NCBI GenBank assembly: GCA_019059635.1
Contig: JAGVRJ010000002.1
Span: 930,001 to 994,000 of the forward strand
DNA length: 64,000 nt
Reading direction: 5' to 3'
Origin: Proales similis
Taxonomy: Eukaryota > Rotifera > Eurotatoria > Ploima > Proalidae
Part shown: piece by piece, positions 47,852 to 60,769 of the stretch
Numbering within the stretch: position 1 is the stretch's first letter
Layout of the letters: the number at the start of each line of letters is the position of its first letter
Notes under the pieces: generated by a model
What the model saw: the letters and a program-made list of their open reading frames with translations, nothing else
What the model was told of the DNA's origin: nothing
The model's database searches: none
Position numbers and translations under genes: made by a program

Positions 47852-50800
47852 ATGTCAGTCACTTCCGAACAGGCCGTTGATCAGCCATCGAATGAGCACA
47901 CGGCTAACGGAGTTGAAGAAATAGTTAGCACGCCGTCCAGTGTTCGCTCCAGTAGTTCACCACCACCATCGTCGCCACCGCCCAATCATGAAGAAGTAAC
48001 AAGTTCGTCAGCGACGCCGACAAGCGCAAGCAATCAACGACTCGACCGTGAGGAGCGCTTGAGGCTTGTGCGAGCCAAGCAAGAGCAGGAGATCGCCAAG
48101 CGAAAGAGAGAGATAGAAGAAAATCTGCGTCGTAAAGAAGAGCTGCGCGAGAAGCAGATGCAAGAGAGACGCAAGCGAATAGACGAGCTAAAAATGAAAG
48201 AGAACGAGCGTCGAGCCGCGGTCGAAGAGCGTCGTCGTCAGCAGGATGAGCAGAACCGCGTAAGTGTGAACACATAATCGACGCCACACGTTCAAGTATT
48301 CTTAATCTTCAATCTGACTTCAGATGCGACTCAACGAGTTGCTGAAGAAAGAGCAGGAGCGGGCCGAGTCCCAGCGCTTGCAGCAACAACTTCGAAACGC
48401 TCAGCGAAACCAAGAGGAGAGCATGAACAAGTCTCTGTCCGCCTACAATCTCAGTCAACCGAAACGGTAAACACTTGTCGATATCAATCAGTCATCGCTC
48501 ACGCAATTCTAATTTTCGCTCTAAAGAAATCTCAACTCAAGTCCCCTAGTCGATTCAAAGCGCAATTTGTCACATCGCCAAGGTCAGTTAGTTGGTTCTG
48601 GTTTTCTTTTTGCTGGTGTTTGTGCTTCTAGCTGAGTCTCTAGCCTGTCTTATCCTGTTTGTCTTTGTTTTTGGGCGTCTTGTTGCTGTTCTGCTAGCTG
48701 AACATAGAAGGTTATTCTCTTGGGCGCATTTGCGTCTATTTTGGCTCTTTTTTAAATTCAGTCCGAGTTGGGTTTTAGCTTTTACTTTATTTTTGCTGGC
48801 ATGAGAATGCTGCTCGTGTATTTGTGTTTGCGCCAAGTGCTTGCTTCACTTGGCTTCGTGTCGAATTGAATTTTAAACAAACATCGTATTCGGCTCGATT
48901 GATAGATAGGGAGAAACGAGGAGAAACGTGCAAGACGGGCCGAGCTGCTCGTTCATTGGCCCGGCTGAGCGCCACTGCCGCCGGGCCGATCGAACGCCGA
49001 AACAAATCGGCCAGCAGCAGTAGCAGCAATAACAATTCAACTGTCAGATTTGTCAGCAGCAGTTTGTGCTGGCAAGGGCCGCCGGCTCACTTTATGATGC
49101 CTACGCATGCTATTCATTGTCGCGTTAGTCAAAGTGTTGAGCGATGTCCCCGCGCCTGTAAAGGTAAACGCTTATTGTCCCGTTCGCAGCTAGACGCGCA
49201 CCAACCATCAACTTGTCCCTGATTCCATTCATTAAAACTTGTTTATCTAATTTTTTGCATTTTTTTTTCAAAATCCAGCGAATGACGAAAACGACTCAAA
49301 GCCTGTAATAGTCCACTCGGCAGGAAATCACAAGCCGCTAAAATCTCATCTGCAGCATGTGGTCGATCGTTTGGCCAAGCCTAAAAAGAAAGAGGCGGCC
49401 GACGATCGTCACGCTGAACAAACAACGTCGGGAGTGAGCAGTGCCGGAAGTAGTGGATCATCGATTGGACATAAACCGTCGCCCAGAAAGCAGCCGCTTG
49501 CAGAGAACAAGCATCCGAAAGGCAAAATATCTTCGCCGGAGAAGCAGCCGCTGTCATCTGAATCAAAATCAAGTTCGAGCAGCAATCGGCCTGCTCGCAA
49601 AGGCATTCCAAACTCGGCCAGCTTTAGTCTGACAATGAGCAAGTCGAGCAAATCGTCGGCGAAGGCATGCAGCACAAGCAATCTGAACGAGAAAAAGTCG
49701 TTACGTGACTTGAACAAGTCGGGATCAAGTCAAAAGTCAAAAGAAACCAACTCACCCTCAAACAAGATTAATGAAAGCAATGAGCCAGACGAAAGGGGCA
49801 GCTCTATTCAAGACGAAGTTTGTAGCGACAACAAGACCACATCGACCAAAACAACTGAAGAAGAAGAGTACAAACGCAAGCTGGAGGAGAAGCGACGAGA
49901 GGCCAGAGAAAAGGCAGCTCGCGAGGCCGAGCTAGAACGCCAGCGGCTGGAGCAGATTCGAATCGAAGAAGAAGAGCGGCAGAGACGAGAAGACGAAGAG
50001 CAGATTCGGCTAAACGAGCTCGCGCGTCAACAACAAGAAGAAAGACTTCGCCTGGCCATCGAAGAGAACGAGCGAATCGAACGCGAAAGAAAGGAGCGCG
50101 AAGAGGAGGAAAGACGAGCCAAAGAAGAGGCTGAGAGAAAATCGCGCGAAGAAGCCGAACGGCTCGAGCGAGAAAGAGTCGAAAAGCAAAAGCGTGAAGA
50201 AGAGGAACGACTTGAAAGACGGCGAAAACTCGACATGATCATGAAGCGTGTTCAAAAAGACGACTCAAATCCGAACATCGCCGGCTCAAATACAGAACTG
50301 GCCGGCTCTAGTTCTGATCTGCGAATGAGCAGCTCAACAGCCGATTTGACTGTTACAATGACAACCAGCATGGTCAGCACTTCAAGCGAGCAGCAGAGTG
50401 GCGGCGAACAGCCCATGTAATTCATTGACCTCGACTCGAATTTGATTTCAGATTGTCTAAACTTGCTTTCAAATAGCCTCAAGACCCCATTGCTTCAGAG
50501 CATATTGAGCAAGACTCGATTGAATTCAATTTTAACCAAATATGCCGACGATCCAGTGGTCAACTCGTCAACTCTTTCGCTCATATCGCAGCACACCAGT
50601 CAAGCAGGCGGAGCAGAGGCGGTGGAGGCCGGAGTAGAAAACGACCTGGCCGAAGAGGTGCCTGAAGTTAACCAAATAGAAGATCAAGATGAGCAGCCCG
50701 AAAAAGCGCCAGAGCAATCTATTTCAGAGCATGTTGAGAAAGAAGAGGTCGTCGAGTTCGAGATCGAAGAAACGGAAAAGGTCGAAGAAGTGAACGTTGA

Positions 50801-51056
50801 AGAGAGGAAGCAATTCGACGCCAAGTTAGATGAGAAAAAAGCGGCCGAATCTTCTGACATTCAACTGAGCGAAGTAAACGTGGAAGTGGAGGGAACAAGC
50901 GGTCATGGCGGAGACGAGTCGGCCACGTCATCGCCCTCTTCGCCTTTTTCGAGCGCCTCGTCGGCCGGCTCAGTCGAAGACGAGTCTCATTCAGCCCGCC
51001 ATCACAACTCTTCGTCGTCGGCTCAATCGACTGCGCACACCGAAATTAGTGCGTGA
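47852..51056 (+). CDS. MAP7/ensconsin family microtubule-associated protein
   Basis: Ensconsin binds microtubules through its N-terminal coiled coil and recruits kinesin-1 through its C-terminal MAP7 domain. The start ATG is 47852 (a TTG extension lies upstream). The first exon ends in a charged helix (DREERLRLVRAKQEQEI, NERRAAVEERRRQQ), the usual microtubule-binding region. Exon 2 (about 48324-48466) continues it (MRLNELLKKEQERAES). After a large intron region with one likely exon at 48906-49163 (PPAHFMMPTHAIHCRVSQS), the long exon from 49279 holds a Ser-rich linker and the MAP7 domain (49860-50250), about 120 residues of Glu/Arg/Lys coiled coil ending RKLDMIMKRVQK. The last exon (50478-51056) is acidic. 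Three middle exon edges are uncertain. Possible isoforms are likely. Confidence 0.85.
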
Positions 51057-52055
51057 ATCTATTTGACTTGTTGATATGATTCTCTGATTCCTTGCGGCGT
51101 TTATTTCATCCGAACCAAATTTAGTTTATGGTTGCATATGAAAGAGAAGTGCGCAATCCACCGCCTGACGAATAGCGTTCCTCAAGATTTCATTCAAATA
51201 TAGATCGAAAGCCAAAATAGCACACAAAAATGGAAACTTAAAATGAATTGAATTTTCTGCCTCGTATGCTCTGGCCGATTCTGCACTGCACAACAACAGC
51301 AACAACAACAAGAAAGCAAACTTAATTATTTATTAGAAATTTTCAAGACCAACTCACTGAAAAAGATTGTAAAAGCCGCGTTCACTTTTACCTGGTTTTG
51401 TAATCTCCACAGCGACTGATTTGTCAGATCTTGGCATCAATTGAATTGTTCATATAAAAAAAAAGAATTCTGTCCTCTAAATTGCGAACTTTGTCTTTTC
51501 TCACTTGGATTCTCTCGGGGTTTCATTCAATTTAACTCGCTCAGACAAATCAAGCTGACAACCAAACAAAGCCACGGCTGACGTTCAAATAAATTTTTGA
51601 ATTTAAATTAGCTCATCAATGCGGCTTGTTGATTTACAAGGCCTCGAGTTTTGAGAAGCTTAGTTCAACAATTCAATGATTAGTGGCAGAATCGAACGGT
51701 GTTTGTTAACTTTACATTAGGAGCCTGAGAAAACAATGGAATAGTAAATCCAGCGGCAGTTGTAGTGACGAGAATCGCTCGCTTTTCTATCATAAATGAT
51801 TCATGTCAGAGAGTTTGTTTTCGTTTACTCTCGGGTTTGAAGATTGACGATTCTTATCGACCCTCAAAGCCTCGGGCGTAGACAGTTGTGGTGAATATTT
51901 CATGAGGTTGGAGAGACTGCGCATTTCAATTCGCTAAATCAACTTGGAAGATGTGTAAACAAGATTGCAACGGCCCACCGTTGATCAACACACGCTGCGA
52001 GAGTGGTCCAATTCAGTTTTGGCTTTCTTCAGTTTGAATTCAGTCGACAAGTTGA
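51057..52055. other. 1-kb intergenic region upstream of the lectin-like receptor
   Basis: AT-rich, with CAA repeats near 51290-51312 and no believable gene. It should hold the MAP7 3' UTR and the promoter of the next gene. Confidence 0.45.
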
Positions 52056-54867
52056 ATGAATTTATCTGCGCACATAAGACTTTTGAAAAGCTTGCTGGCA
52101 GCACTGCTGCTTGTTCAACTTGGCCATGCTGCGTCCAATCTCAAGTTTATGGCCAAGAACTTTCCGGACAACCAATGGTTCCTGATGGAGAGCGATCGCT
52201 TTGAAATTACCTACGACATGGCCGTCCAGGCGTGTGAAGATCTTGGCCTTCGACTGGCCAGGTTGTATGATTCATACGACTATGTGAACATCGGGAGTCT
52301 CTTCTATCCGGGCAGGTAGGAGGCAGATCGCCCTGTGAATTGAACTTGAACTAAAATGGTGGCAACAGGTACACGATCTTTCAGTTCTGGGTCGATTTGG
52401 TTTTCGATCAGCCGAGCGGCAGCTATGTCTGGAATTTGGACGTGCCCGGAAGAGAGGACGTTTTCAATTCAGGGGAGCTGCCTCCCCAACGCTCGTCTAT
52501 CCGACAGGACGCTTGTCCGACCTTTTTCTGTGATCCCAATTGCAGCAAACGCGCGGCAATGGTCGATATAAGCTACAGGCAGTCTTCAATCAGTTATAAC
52601 CTTCTTTGCTACTACGCAAATCAGCGCCTCAAGCGCTTTCTGTGCGAGAACGTGATGAACGTTAATGTGAACATTAGCGTATCCATCCAAGCGCCCTCAA
52701 CCACAACCACTACGTCAACACCGAGCACCTCGCTGCCCCTTGACCAAGCTGTTATGCCAAAGAACATGCCGGACGACGAATGGAGCTTGGTCAGAGTGCC
52801 AGGCTGTGGTTTGGACATATTTAGGGCCCAGGAGATTTGTGCTGATTCTGGCCTTAATCTTGCCGAGATAAAATCGCCAGACGAATACTCTTATCTTCTG
52901 GAGCTGTTTCGTCCATCAAACCCGTAAGGAATTAATGTTTCCCTTAATCTAACGAGATTGAACATTCTAACAAACGCTTATCAGACTTTTGAACCGAATG
53001 GACTTGATGCTCAACGGACTTTATGACTTTGAGTACAATCAGTTTCGATGGTTTTCAAGCGGCCAGTTTATCACACAGCTGGAAGTCAATCAGACAATCA
53101 ATCCGACAAAATGCCAAGTGCCCACTGGACTTCAGTCGCTCGAGCTGACACTTCGGTTCGATGCCAATTTGACAGAGCTCTACTGCACGCAAAATGATTA
53201 TTCCGCTGCTTGCTATGCTCTTTGTCGAAACGACACATTGAACGTTACCTCGAGCACGTTTGTTTACACGCCGCCAACAGTGACCATGGCACCGACCACC
53301 GAAGGCACCACATTCACCACCGAGTCGGAAACAAGCACCGAAGCAACCAGCTCTGAGCCGACCACAACGTTCACGCCCATAGTACCGGTCAGTAACGGAA
53401 GCTGTCTGCTAAGAGACGTGGTCATAGACGGCGAGGACTACTCGTTAGTTGAATGCAGCCGCTGCACAATGGATATTAACCATGCCAGGGATTATTGCAC
53501 TGGATTAGGAATGAGCCTGGCCGAGATCAACTCAAACGCGGTCTACACTCAACTTTTGAACGCGTTTAGACCGGGCACCAACTGGTAAGTCGACTTCCTC
53601 CGACCTCACCCTCTACCCGATTAACTTGCTGGTTTGATGAGTGAAGGAGATACTCAATCTATCAGTTTTGGGTTAACATGCAATACGATTACGAGTATTC
53701 GTTCTACCGCTGGTATTACTCGGGCCGAGAGGCCACCGAGCGAACGGTCAACACTCAAACATGCGAGTCGTTTCAAGGCGTGAGGGGAGTGGTAGTTCAA
53801 CTTCACTATCCGCAGAATCTGATCTTCCAGCACTGCATGCCTTTCAACATAAGCCAATGCTCTGCTTTGTGTGTGCGTCGAGCGGTTGACTTGAATCGGG
53901 ACTATGACGTTTACCAATATGAGCCGGCAACCGGCCAGTGGAGCGCCTGGGGACCGTGGACCAATTGCAACTTGACGCGAACACGAACCTATCAGAACTC
54001 GACCACAGTCACTCAAGAAGAAGGTTCGGTCGACTGCGATTTTGTCGGTAAGAATCAATATTTGCCGCAGTCAATTAAATGCCAAATTTGACTCGCTGGA
54101 TAGTTTCAGCGGCCGACTTTGTTGAAAAGCTGCAGCAAGACGAAAAAGAGAAAGCAATCAGGCAAGCGGAAATAAGAGAAGCCACCGAAAGAGAATTAGC
54201 CAGGCTAGACGAAGAGTTCAAGGCAGCCGACACTGTGGGCCAAACGTCCGGCATATTTGCCATCATAATGCTGACAGCCAGTGCGCTGATCATTACAGGA
54301 CTGGACCTGCACAGAGTATTCAAGTTTTTGGCACCGTCGTTAATAAAGTCAGCGAAGAAATACGAGCTGGACGAACAGGCCGAAAAGAAAAAAAAGAAAA
54401 AAGAGGACAAGAAAAAGAATAAGAAAATGGCGAAAAAGAAAGCCAAGAGTGAAAAGAAGAAACAACTCACTCTGGAGAAGAGATTGAAAAAGCTCATTTA
54501 CATTCCGGACTCAACCGATCACGTTGAAGTGCTAGATGTAAACGAGCGAAGAGAACGATTCAATTCACGCATGTTTGAGCAAAAGATGATTGAAGCGGTT
54601 CGTCAGTTGAACGAAAGAGAACGCAGAGCCAACAGTCGCAACAGCCATGCGAGTCGATTCATTTCGACTATGCGACGCGTGTCATTGAAAACGAACACGC
54701 TCGCCAATCAAGTGAGACGCATTTCCAATCCAAAGAACATTTACGAACAAGTCGAGCCAGTTTCAGACCAAAATCCAAGGTTTGTCTCGTCCTGCAGGGA
54801 AGCCAGACGCATTTCCTATTCAAATTCTAAGATCAATTCGACCCATCACCTGAGTCAGATTGATTAG
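52056..54867 (+). CDS. Membrane protein with three C-type-lectin-like repeats, a TSP1-like motif and a Lys-rich tail
   Basis: Five exons. The ATG at 52056 gives a signal peptide, MNLSAHIRLLKSLLAALLLV with a cut near GHAA. Three repeats start with (P)DxxWxL or an equivalent and carry a Cys-x(3-5)-G-L-x-L-A segment: QACEDLGLRLARLYDS, QEICADSGLNLAEIKS and RDYCTGLGMSLAEINS. Each is completed after a phase-2 intron by a second half containing an aromatic strand (FDQPSGSYVW, YNQFRWFSSG, YSFYRWYYSG). Thr/Pro mucin-like linkers separate repeats 1-2 and 2-3. A TSP1-type motif (GQWSAWGPWTNCNLTRT) follows. Then come a juxtamembrane helix, a transmembrane segment (GIFAIIMLTASALIITGLDL) and a cytoplasmic tail with a Lys-rich stretch. 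Ligand type unknown. The exon symmetry suggests the repeats arose by exon duplication. Confidence 0.8.
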
Positions 54868-55238
54868 AGAGTCAGACAGTTCCCTTCCCGTTTTTTTTTT
54901 TTTCATTTCAATTTTCATTTAAAACGTTTCCTTGCCCCTGACCCGGTCCAAATTTCATTTATCCAATAAACAGCCGCCCGTTGCTTTTGATTTTTTCGTT
55001 TATTTACAATTCAGAATTATCCGAACGTAATTTTCGAGCAGATCTTTACTCCAAAACAAACAAAATGGGAAGAAAGGAAGAATTTAAAATTGAGCCAAAA
55101 TGGCTTGATTTTTCTCAGTTATCGGAGAACGAGCAGTCAAGATAATAGGTTTGAAGCAAATCACTGATTTGATTTACTTTTGCTAGTTCAAACAGAAAAA
55201 GCGAAAAACAAAAGAATGCTGAACGACAAGAATACTGT
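54868..55238. other. Convergent intergenic region
   Basis: 371 bp between the lectin-like gene and ZIP gene stops. AATAAA at 54966 is the likely end of the lectin-like transcript. No gene is seen. Confidence 0.5.
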
Positions 55239-57225
55239 TTACTTGAATAAATAGATTATATCGGCCTCGTAGACAGCGATTGTGAACATAAGTCCTTGAG
55301 AGAGAGAGAGAGACAAAAGCGCGATTTAGCAAACTGGTATTTGAAAAATAGGTGTTGAGAACCGCTGCTGCTTACCTACACCGACGAAGATTCCGAGGCT
55401 CTGCAAAAGAAAGTTGAAGTAGGTGTCGCCTTGGGTGTCCTCTGACAGTTCTGGAATCTGCACATGCACGCAGCGAAACAAATTATTAATTTAGTGCCAA
55501 ACTTGATTTCTGTTTCAGGTACTCACCATGTCCACCAGCGAGATATAAAGAAAAGTTCCAGCTATGAACACGAACGACGAGCTGGCAAATAGGGGAAAGC
55601 CACCGATGAGTAGGCCGACAAGCACGCCCAACATGCACAGTAGGCCAGAGATGGCGTTGAAGACGAGAGCGCGCTTGAGCGACACGCCAGCTCTTCTGAG
55701 CACCGCAAAGTCACCGATCTCGTGCGGTAGCTCGTGGCAAAGAACTGCAATCGCAGTTCCGAATCCGGTGGTCATACTCGACGCAAACGAAGCGCCGATG
55801 GCCAGACCGTCGGCAAAGTTATGCAGGCCATCGCCCATTAGAACCATCCAGGCAATGAGTCGAATGTCGGATATTTCTTTTTCATGCTTGAGATGATGAT
55901 CGTGATGGGCCTTTTCTCTTTGATTTTTGTAAAAGTGTCCATGTGAGTGACTGTGTCCATGGCCGTGCGAGTGGCCGTGTCCATGAGCACGTGTATCGGG
56001 GCGAGATGGCGATTTGACAAGCACTTGGTCAGATGCTTCCTCAATTGACAACGAGGCGTTTTCTATTTGCTGCTTCTTACACATGCAAGACGACGGCTCA
56101 CCGCTGCTCATCAGGGTGCGCTGTATCTCCGAATCGTTTGAGAGCGTTTGGTTGTGACTATGCTGGTGCAGGTGGATTCTTTCCAGCTCGTGATCGTGAT
56201 GGTCCACGTTCTCTGGACATTTGTTATTCGGCAAGTACTGAGAAATGATTTTAAGATCCTTGTTCAAATGAAGCGGCATCTGCTCGTTATTGGGATCCGG
56301 CTCGATTTGAATTTTGTCTTTCGCGCCCGATGAATCAGATGCTTGCTGCTCTTCTTTCTTGTGCCGATTCTCTTTTCTGGTGCGACGAATCTGCATGATT
56401 TTCTCGATTACGAAAAACGTGTAAATGCCGACTACAGCGCCTAGACCCTTGTAAACCGAGTCGCTATGATCATGTACTTCCCCGCCTTCGTCGCCGTGGT
56501 CGTGTCCGTGCGCAAAGGCCTACAGCACGATGCTTGTCAGAATATTTGAGTGCAAGTCAAGTTCACATTCAAACTCACGTGTGGAATCAAATGAAGAAGA
56601 GCGTCGCCACTCAGTGTGCCCACGGCCAACGCGACCAGAAATTGAAACAAGACGTTGAAGCATAACGAGTTCAAAGATGGCACCGCCAAATAGCAAAGAA
56701 TTCCAATCACACTTATGATGAACGCCGAAGCAAATGCGTACATCCAATCTTAAACGCCCAAATTAATGTTTAGTTTGGCAACAACTTTTGGAATGTGTTT
56801 TTGAATTTACTTTTGACGTGATCTTGATCTGGAAGCCAGCTGAACTTGGTTACCGGCTTTTCGCTTGAGCATTTCTCAATCTTGTCGAGTAGACTTTTTG
56901 TCAGGACGCTCAGATTTTTACCGGGGTCAGTTTGCGAGTTGAACGCGAGCGTTAGCTCCCTCAAGCAAGAGAGAACACACTCATCGGTCTCACTGGTTGA
57001 GTTCTTGTCTTCTGCTTCAGTCGAATCGAACAAGGCAAGCAGTCCACTCCAGCCTTGTTTTATTCTCTCCAACTGCTGAGTGCTGTTGCTGGCCGCTGAT
57101 ATTTGAGCAAGATGAGCGACCTTTTTTTGCAGCAGTTGAACGAGCGCGTCTTCTGACGGAGGATGATGAGCGGCAACAGCCTCGAGCAAAACGAGGCAGA
57201 ATGCCAATATGTATACAGGCCTCAT
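55239..57225 (-). CDS. ZIP zinc transporter, LIV-1 subfamily (copy A)
   Basis: SLC39-type importer moving zinc into the cytosol. The ATG at 57225 gives a signal peptide, MRPVYILAFCLVLLEAVAAH (an upstream frame starts only with TTG). A Cys-containing ectodomain of about 130 residues follows, then transmembrane segments (FASAFIISVIGILCYLAVP, LFQFLVALAVGTLSGDALLH). A long His-rich cytoplasmic loop has HDHELERIHLHQHSHN and an HGHGHSHGHGHSHSHGH run. The metal site is HNFADGLAIGASF and HELPHEIGDF, the LIV-1 motif. The last exons end in FLYISLVDM, FLLQSLGIFVGVG and ADIIYLFK. Family members include SLC39A4/6/10/12. The gene is head-to-head with copy B 1.3 kb away, with introns at the same places. Confidence 0.93.
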
Positions 57226-58536
57226 GTCACTCTTTGAGCGCCTTTTCAAACGATCACAGCCAAGCGGAGCCGAGTTTTTATACGTTTGACGATCTGAACA
57301 CCAGAAATTTGAGTCCTATGCGTGGCAAATTCCGCCGGTGTGTGTGTGTGTCTGGGTTTAAGGTGAAATCGAGTGAGGCTTTTGATTCTGAATCAGAAAT
57401 TTCGAAATTCGGCCCCAAATTGAAGTTAGATGGCCAAGCACTTGATCATTATACTCTAATCTGAACGTTAAAAGGCGAGGCGAGGTTGTTTAGAAGGCAA
57501 CGCGTGTGGCAATTAAACAAGAAATGTGAATTAACGAGTAATGTGAAAAAGCCCTGTTCTGAGCTGGCTGAAACGCGCCGATTATGCAAGGCATTTGCGG
57601 TGATTATGCTTGCAATCTATTCTTGCATTCGAACGCATTACACCTTCGACTAGAGAGTTGGAGCCTATTTTGCTGAATCACGAGTTAACCAATCCGATGG
57701 CGAACGTTACTTATGAATCGGCAAACGAGCAATCTGAAAAACAATGTGAGCTGCGTGACAATAAAAATCTTTCAAAACTTTATGAACACTCACGCACACT
57801 CAGATTGGGGAAAGAGTGAAAGACAAGAAGCCGAGTAAATCGAATTAAACCAGCATTCGATTACAATAGTGAATGGAAGAGAGAGAGAGAGTTATAATTG
57901 CTCGGCTCGTCAGTCGAGATTTCAAATCGGACCGCAAATCAGAGTTCAAAGAAAACTCAAATGCCAAGTTTCTTGTGATATATCGTCCTTGATTTATTCG
58001 CTCGTTGCCCTTTTTGTGCTCTAGATAAACTACTATACTCGAAGGTGACCATACTTGAGCTGCTCGCACAAACTAATTAACTCAAAATGAAGCTCAGTTC
58101 ACTCAAGACTTTTATTTCCGACTGGAATGGATCGCACTCTTCTGTGTTCTAGTCTTATTTTCCCCCTTTTGTGTATGAAAACTGTGATCGGCAGCATTCG
58201 AAGCTTCAAACTCGTCTTGTGCATAAACTGGTTGTCAGCAAGAGAAATTCGAGTTCGTAAGTTATGCGTTCATGCTCAAACGGCTTGTTATCATCAAGCT
58301 GGGCCTGAGTGGACGCTATCGCTCTCAATAGTAAATCTAGCGCCGACCACCCCACGCTAATCACCGCCTTGCCGAGGTGTGCTCGGCTTTTATCAAATAT
58401 TCCGAAACCACTTTACTCGCTCATGATGCGTTTCGAGCTAGAAAATAATAATTTCTGTGTCTACATGCGTATGAATGTGTACATTAGATAAAGTAGAGGA
58501 GGCCCAGTCAACCTCCAAGGAAATTGCAAACTGCAA
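57226..58536. promoter_or_regulatory. Shared divergent region between the two ZIP genes
   Basis: 1.3 kb with no believable gene. It should hold both promoters. Metal-response elements (TGCRCNC cores) would be the obvious thing to look for; I did not find a convincing cluster by eye. A GT run lies near 57337-57351. Confidence 0.4.
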
Positions 58537-60290
58537 ATGCGAATAAAGCCTTTCAGGTCCCAAAGCTGGGGTCTAGCGCTGCTCGTTATATCGGTGCTCG
58601 AGAATTTTAACAGAATTCAAGTGAATGGCCAAATAACAAGCAAACGGCTGGCCGATGTAAACCATTTGATTCAAAACATTGCTGATAGTCTAAGTGAGAC
58701 CAACGAAACTCACTTGACACGGTGCTACTCTCGGACGATCAGAAAACTGCTGAACACGACTGAGTCCGAGGAGATTAGAGCAGAAAAAGTAGACCATGAA
58801 ACGTTGGGCATTATGGCGAGCTTTGTGCTCGATCAGTTCGCCGACTGCATCGAACACAATTTCCAGCCAACTGAACCGCCATTGGACTGGTCACAAAATC
58901 CGATTAACTTGTTCGACATGAACTTTCCGGCTGAGGGTAAGTCCTACTCTTGCCAATTCTTGCCTCGCCCATTTTAATCGTAGCCTGAACAGTTTGGGTA
59001 TACTCGCTGGTCTCGGTGCTGTCCGTTAGCGTGTTGGGTTTTGTTTCAGTATTGGCCGTGCCTTTGATTCAAGCCTGTTGTTACGAGTATTTGACGCATT
59101 TCCTCACCGCTTTGGCTTTCAGCTCCCTGTGCAGTGACGCTCTTCTTCACCTAATACCTCATGTAACACATTCTGAGTGAAAAATTTTCTTCTTAAAAAA
59201 CCTTACACCCAGCTGGCTTGGTCAGGCGCTGCAAACAGAAGCGCATGAAAAACTCGAACACCGACTCAGCGGTGTCGATCATGATCATGGGGAGCTGGTG
59301 CACAAATTCCTAGTCCTTCTGGTCGCCATCTATGTTTTCTACTTGTTCGAAAACCTGGTCAAAGCATGCGCGTCGTCTGATCCTCCGGTAAGTAACATGC
59401 ATGATCAATGCTTGATTTTTAAGTGGAAATAACTCGTCCTAAATGAGGTCAGATTCGAGCAGGAGGAGGAGGAGGAGTGGTTGAACTTAAAGAGCTGCTG
59501 ACTCATGAGGACGGTACTCGAAGTTTTGACGAGGACGAGACAAGTCTGTACGAGAATCAGTCGTTTGCACAAGCGGTCGAACACAATTCGGTTCGGAGCC
59601 TTCGCAAATCTTCCATTCGGCCTACGGAAGATCCTACATTAATAGAGCACATTCACCATCATTCTCATGGCCTTACTGGTCGCAACAGCTCTTTGTGGAT
59701 GATAATCACAGCCGATGCTCTTCACAACTTTACCGACGGCCTGGCGATCGGCGCCGCGTTTGGTGCCAACACTTCGGCTGGGTTCAGCACGACTTTAGCA
59801 ATATTCTTCCACGAACTGCCCCATGAAATGGGAGATTTTGCCATACTGCGCAAGAACGGAATGTCGGTTAGCCGCGCGCTCGTCTTCAACGCCCTCTCCA
59901 GCATCATGTGTTTTCTGGGTCTATTTATGGGCCTTTTGATCGCCAACATTGAGCTCCTATCTGGCTGGAGTTTCCTATTTATTGCTGGTACTTTTCTTTA
60001 CGTTTCACTGGTTAACATTGTAAGCAGCGTTTTTATTCTCTCTACTTTTGTTGCTCAGTCTGATTTGGTCTCTTTTCAGCTACCCGAGCTTTCGCTAAGC
60101 GGGGTTCGCCGCAGCAAATTTATTTTGTTTATTTTGCAAAATTTGGGCATTTTTCTCGGATTCGGTTAGTGCTACTTGAGAGAGAGAGAGCTGATTTCAC
60201 TCTGAATGAACCAACACATTCACTTTAGGATTAATGTACTTGATCGCAATCTACGAACACCAGGTGCACGGTGTGTTGAACGATCTTTGA
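58537..60290 (+). CDS. ZIP zinc transporter, LIV-1 subfamily (copy B)
   Basis: Zinc importer, paralogue of copy A. The ATG at 58537 gives MRIKPFRSQSWGLALLVISV, a likely signal peptide. A shorter Cys-containing ectodomain precedes the first membrane segments (VYSLVSVLSVSVLGFV, FLTALAFSSLCSDALLHLIPH). The cytoplasmic loop is less His-rich (only IEHIHHHSHG and HRLSGVDHDHG). The metal site is HNFTDGLAIGAAF and HELPHEMGDF. After FLYVSLVNI the last exons encode LFILQNLGIFLGFG and LMYLIAIYEHQ, ending at TGA 60288-60290. Three introns fall at the same codons as in copy A (after LIPH, after the V-D/N-M/I of the sixth segment, and inside GxG). AATAAA at 60460. Fewer loop histidines may mean a different zinc affinity (inference). 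Confidence 0.92.
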
Positions 60291-60769
60291 TTTTCGCCGA
60301 CTTGACTCTTTTTCTTCTGGCTGGAGGAGAATCGAGAGCGACGTCGGATGCGTCTTATGGTTGGCGCAGCACCATGGCAACTGATATTCGAATTTTCCAA
60401 CAATTCAAGCGCCTAGCGACTGGGCCTCTAAGAGAACTTCTTTATACATAACTAGTTGCAATAAAATTCTAAATCTATAAGCGAAATCAAATTCCCATGG
60501 AGACGGTTGTTGACGAGGCAGGCCATAATCATAATTCGACTCGGTTGATAAGCATTCAAAACAGTTTTTTTTTGCCTCAAAGTGTATGTGCTGGTGTGTA
60601 TGTATGTGTCGTTGCTTTGAGGGAGTATCAATATTTGTTTCAATGTACTTTGCGCATCAGCTCTCTTCAATGTGACAAATTGGCAGATTTAGATCCACTG
60701 GACCCTTGAGCTTGCCCTTAATTGGCCATTAGAGCGCGGTCGAGTCCGAATCGAGCATAAAAACAAGCA
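60291..60769. other. Intergenic region between ZIP copy B and PACRG
   Basis: 479 bp. AATAAA at 60460-60465 ends the ZIP transcript. The remainder should hold the PACRG promoter. No gene is seen. Confidence 0.5.

Noticed and set aside
54075-54497. Antisense frame over the Lys-rich tail of the lectin-like gene
   Set aside because: Phe/Ser runs are the reverse of Lys/Glu codons.
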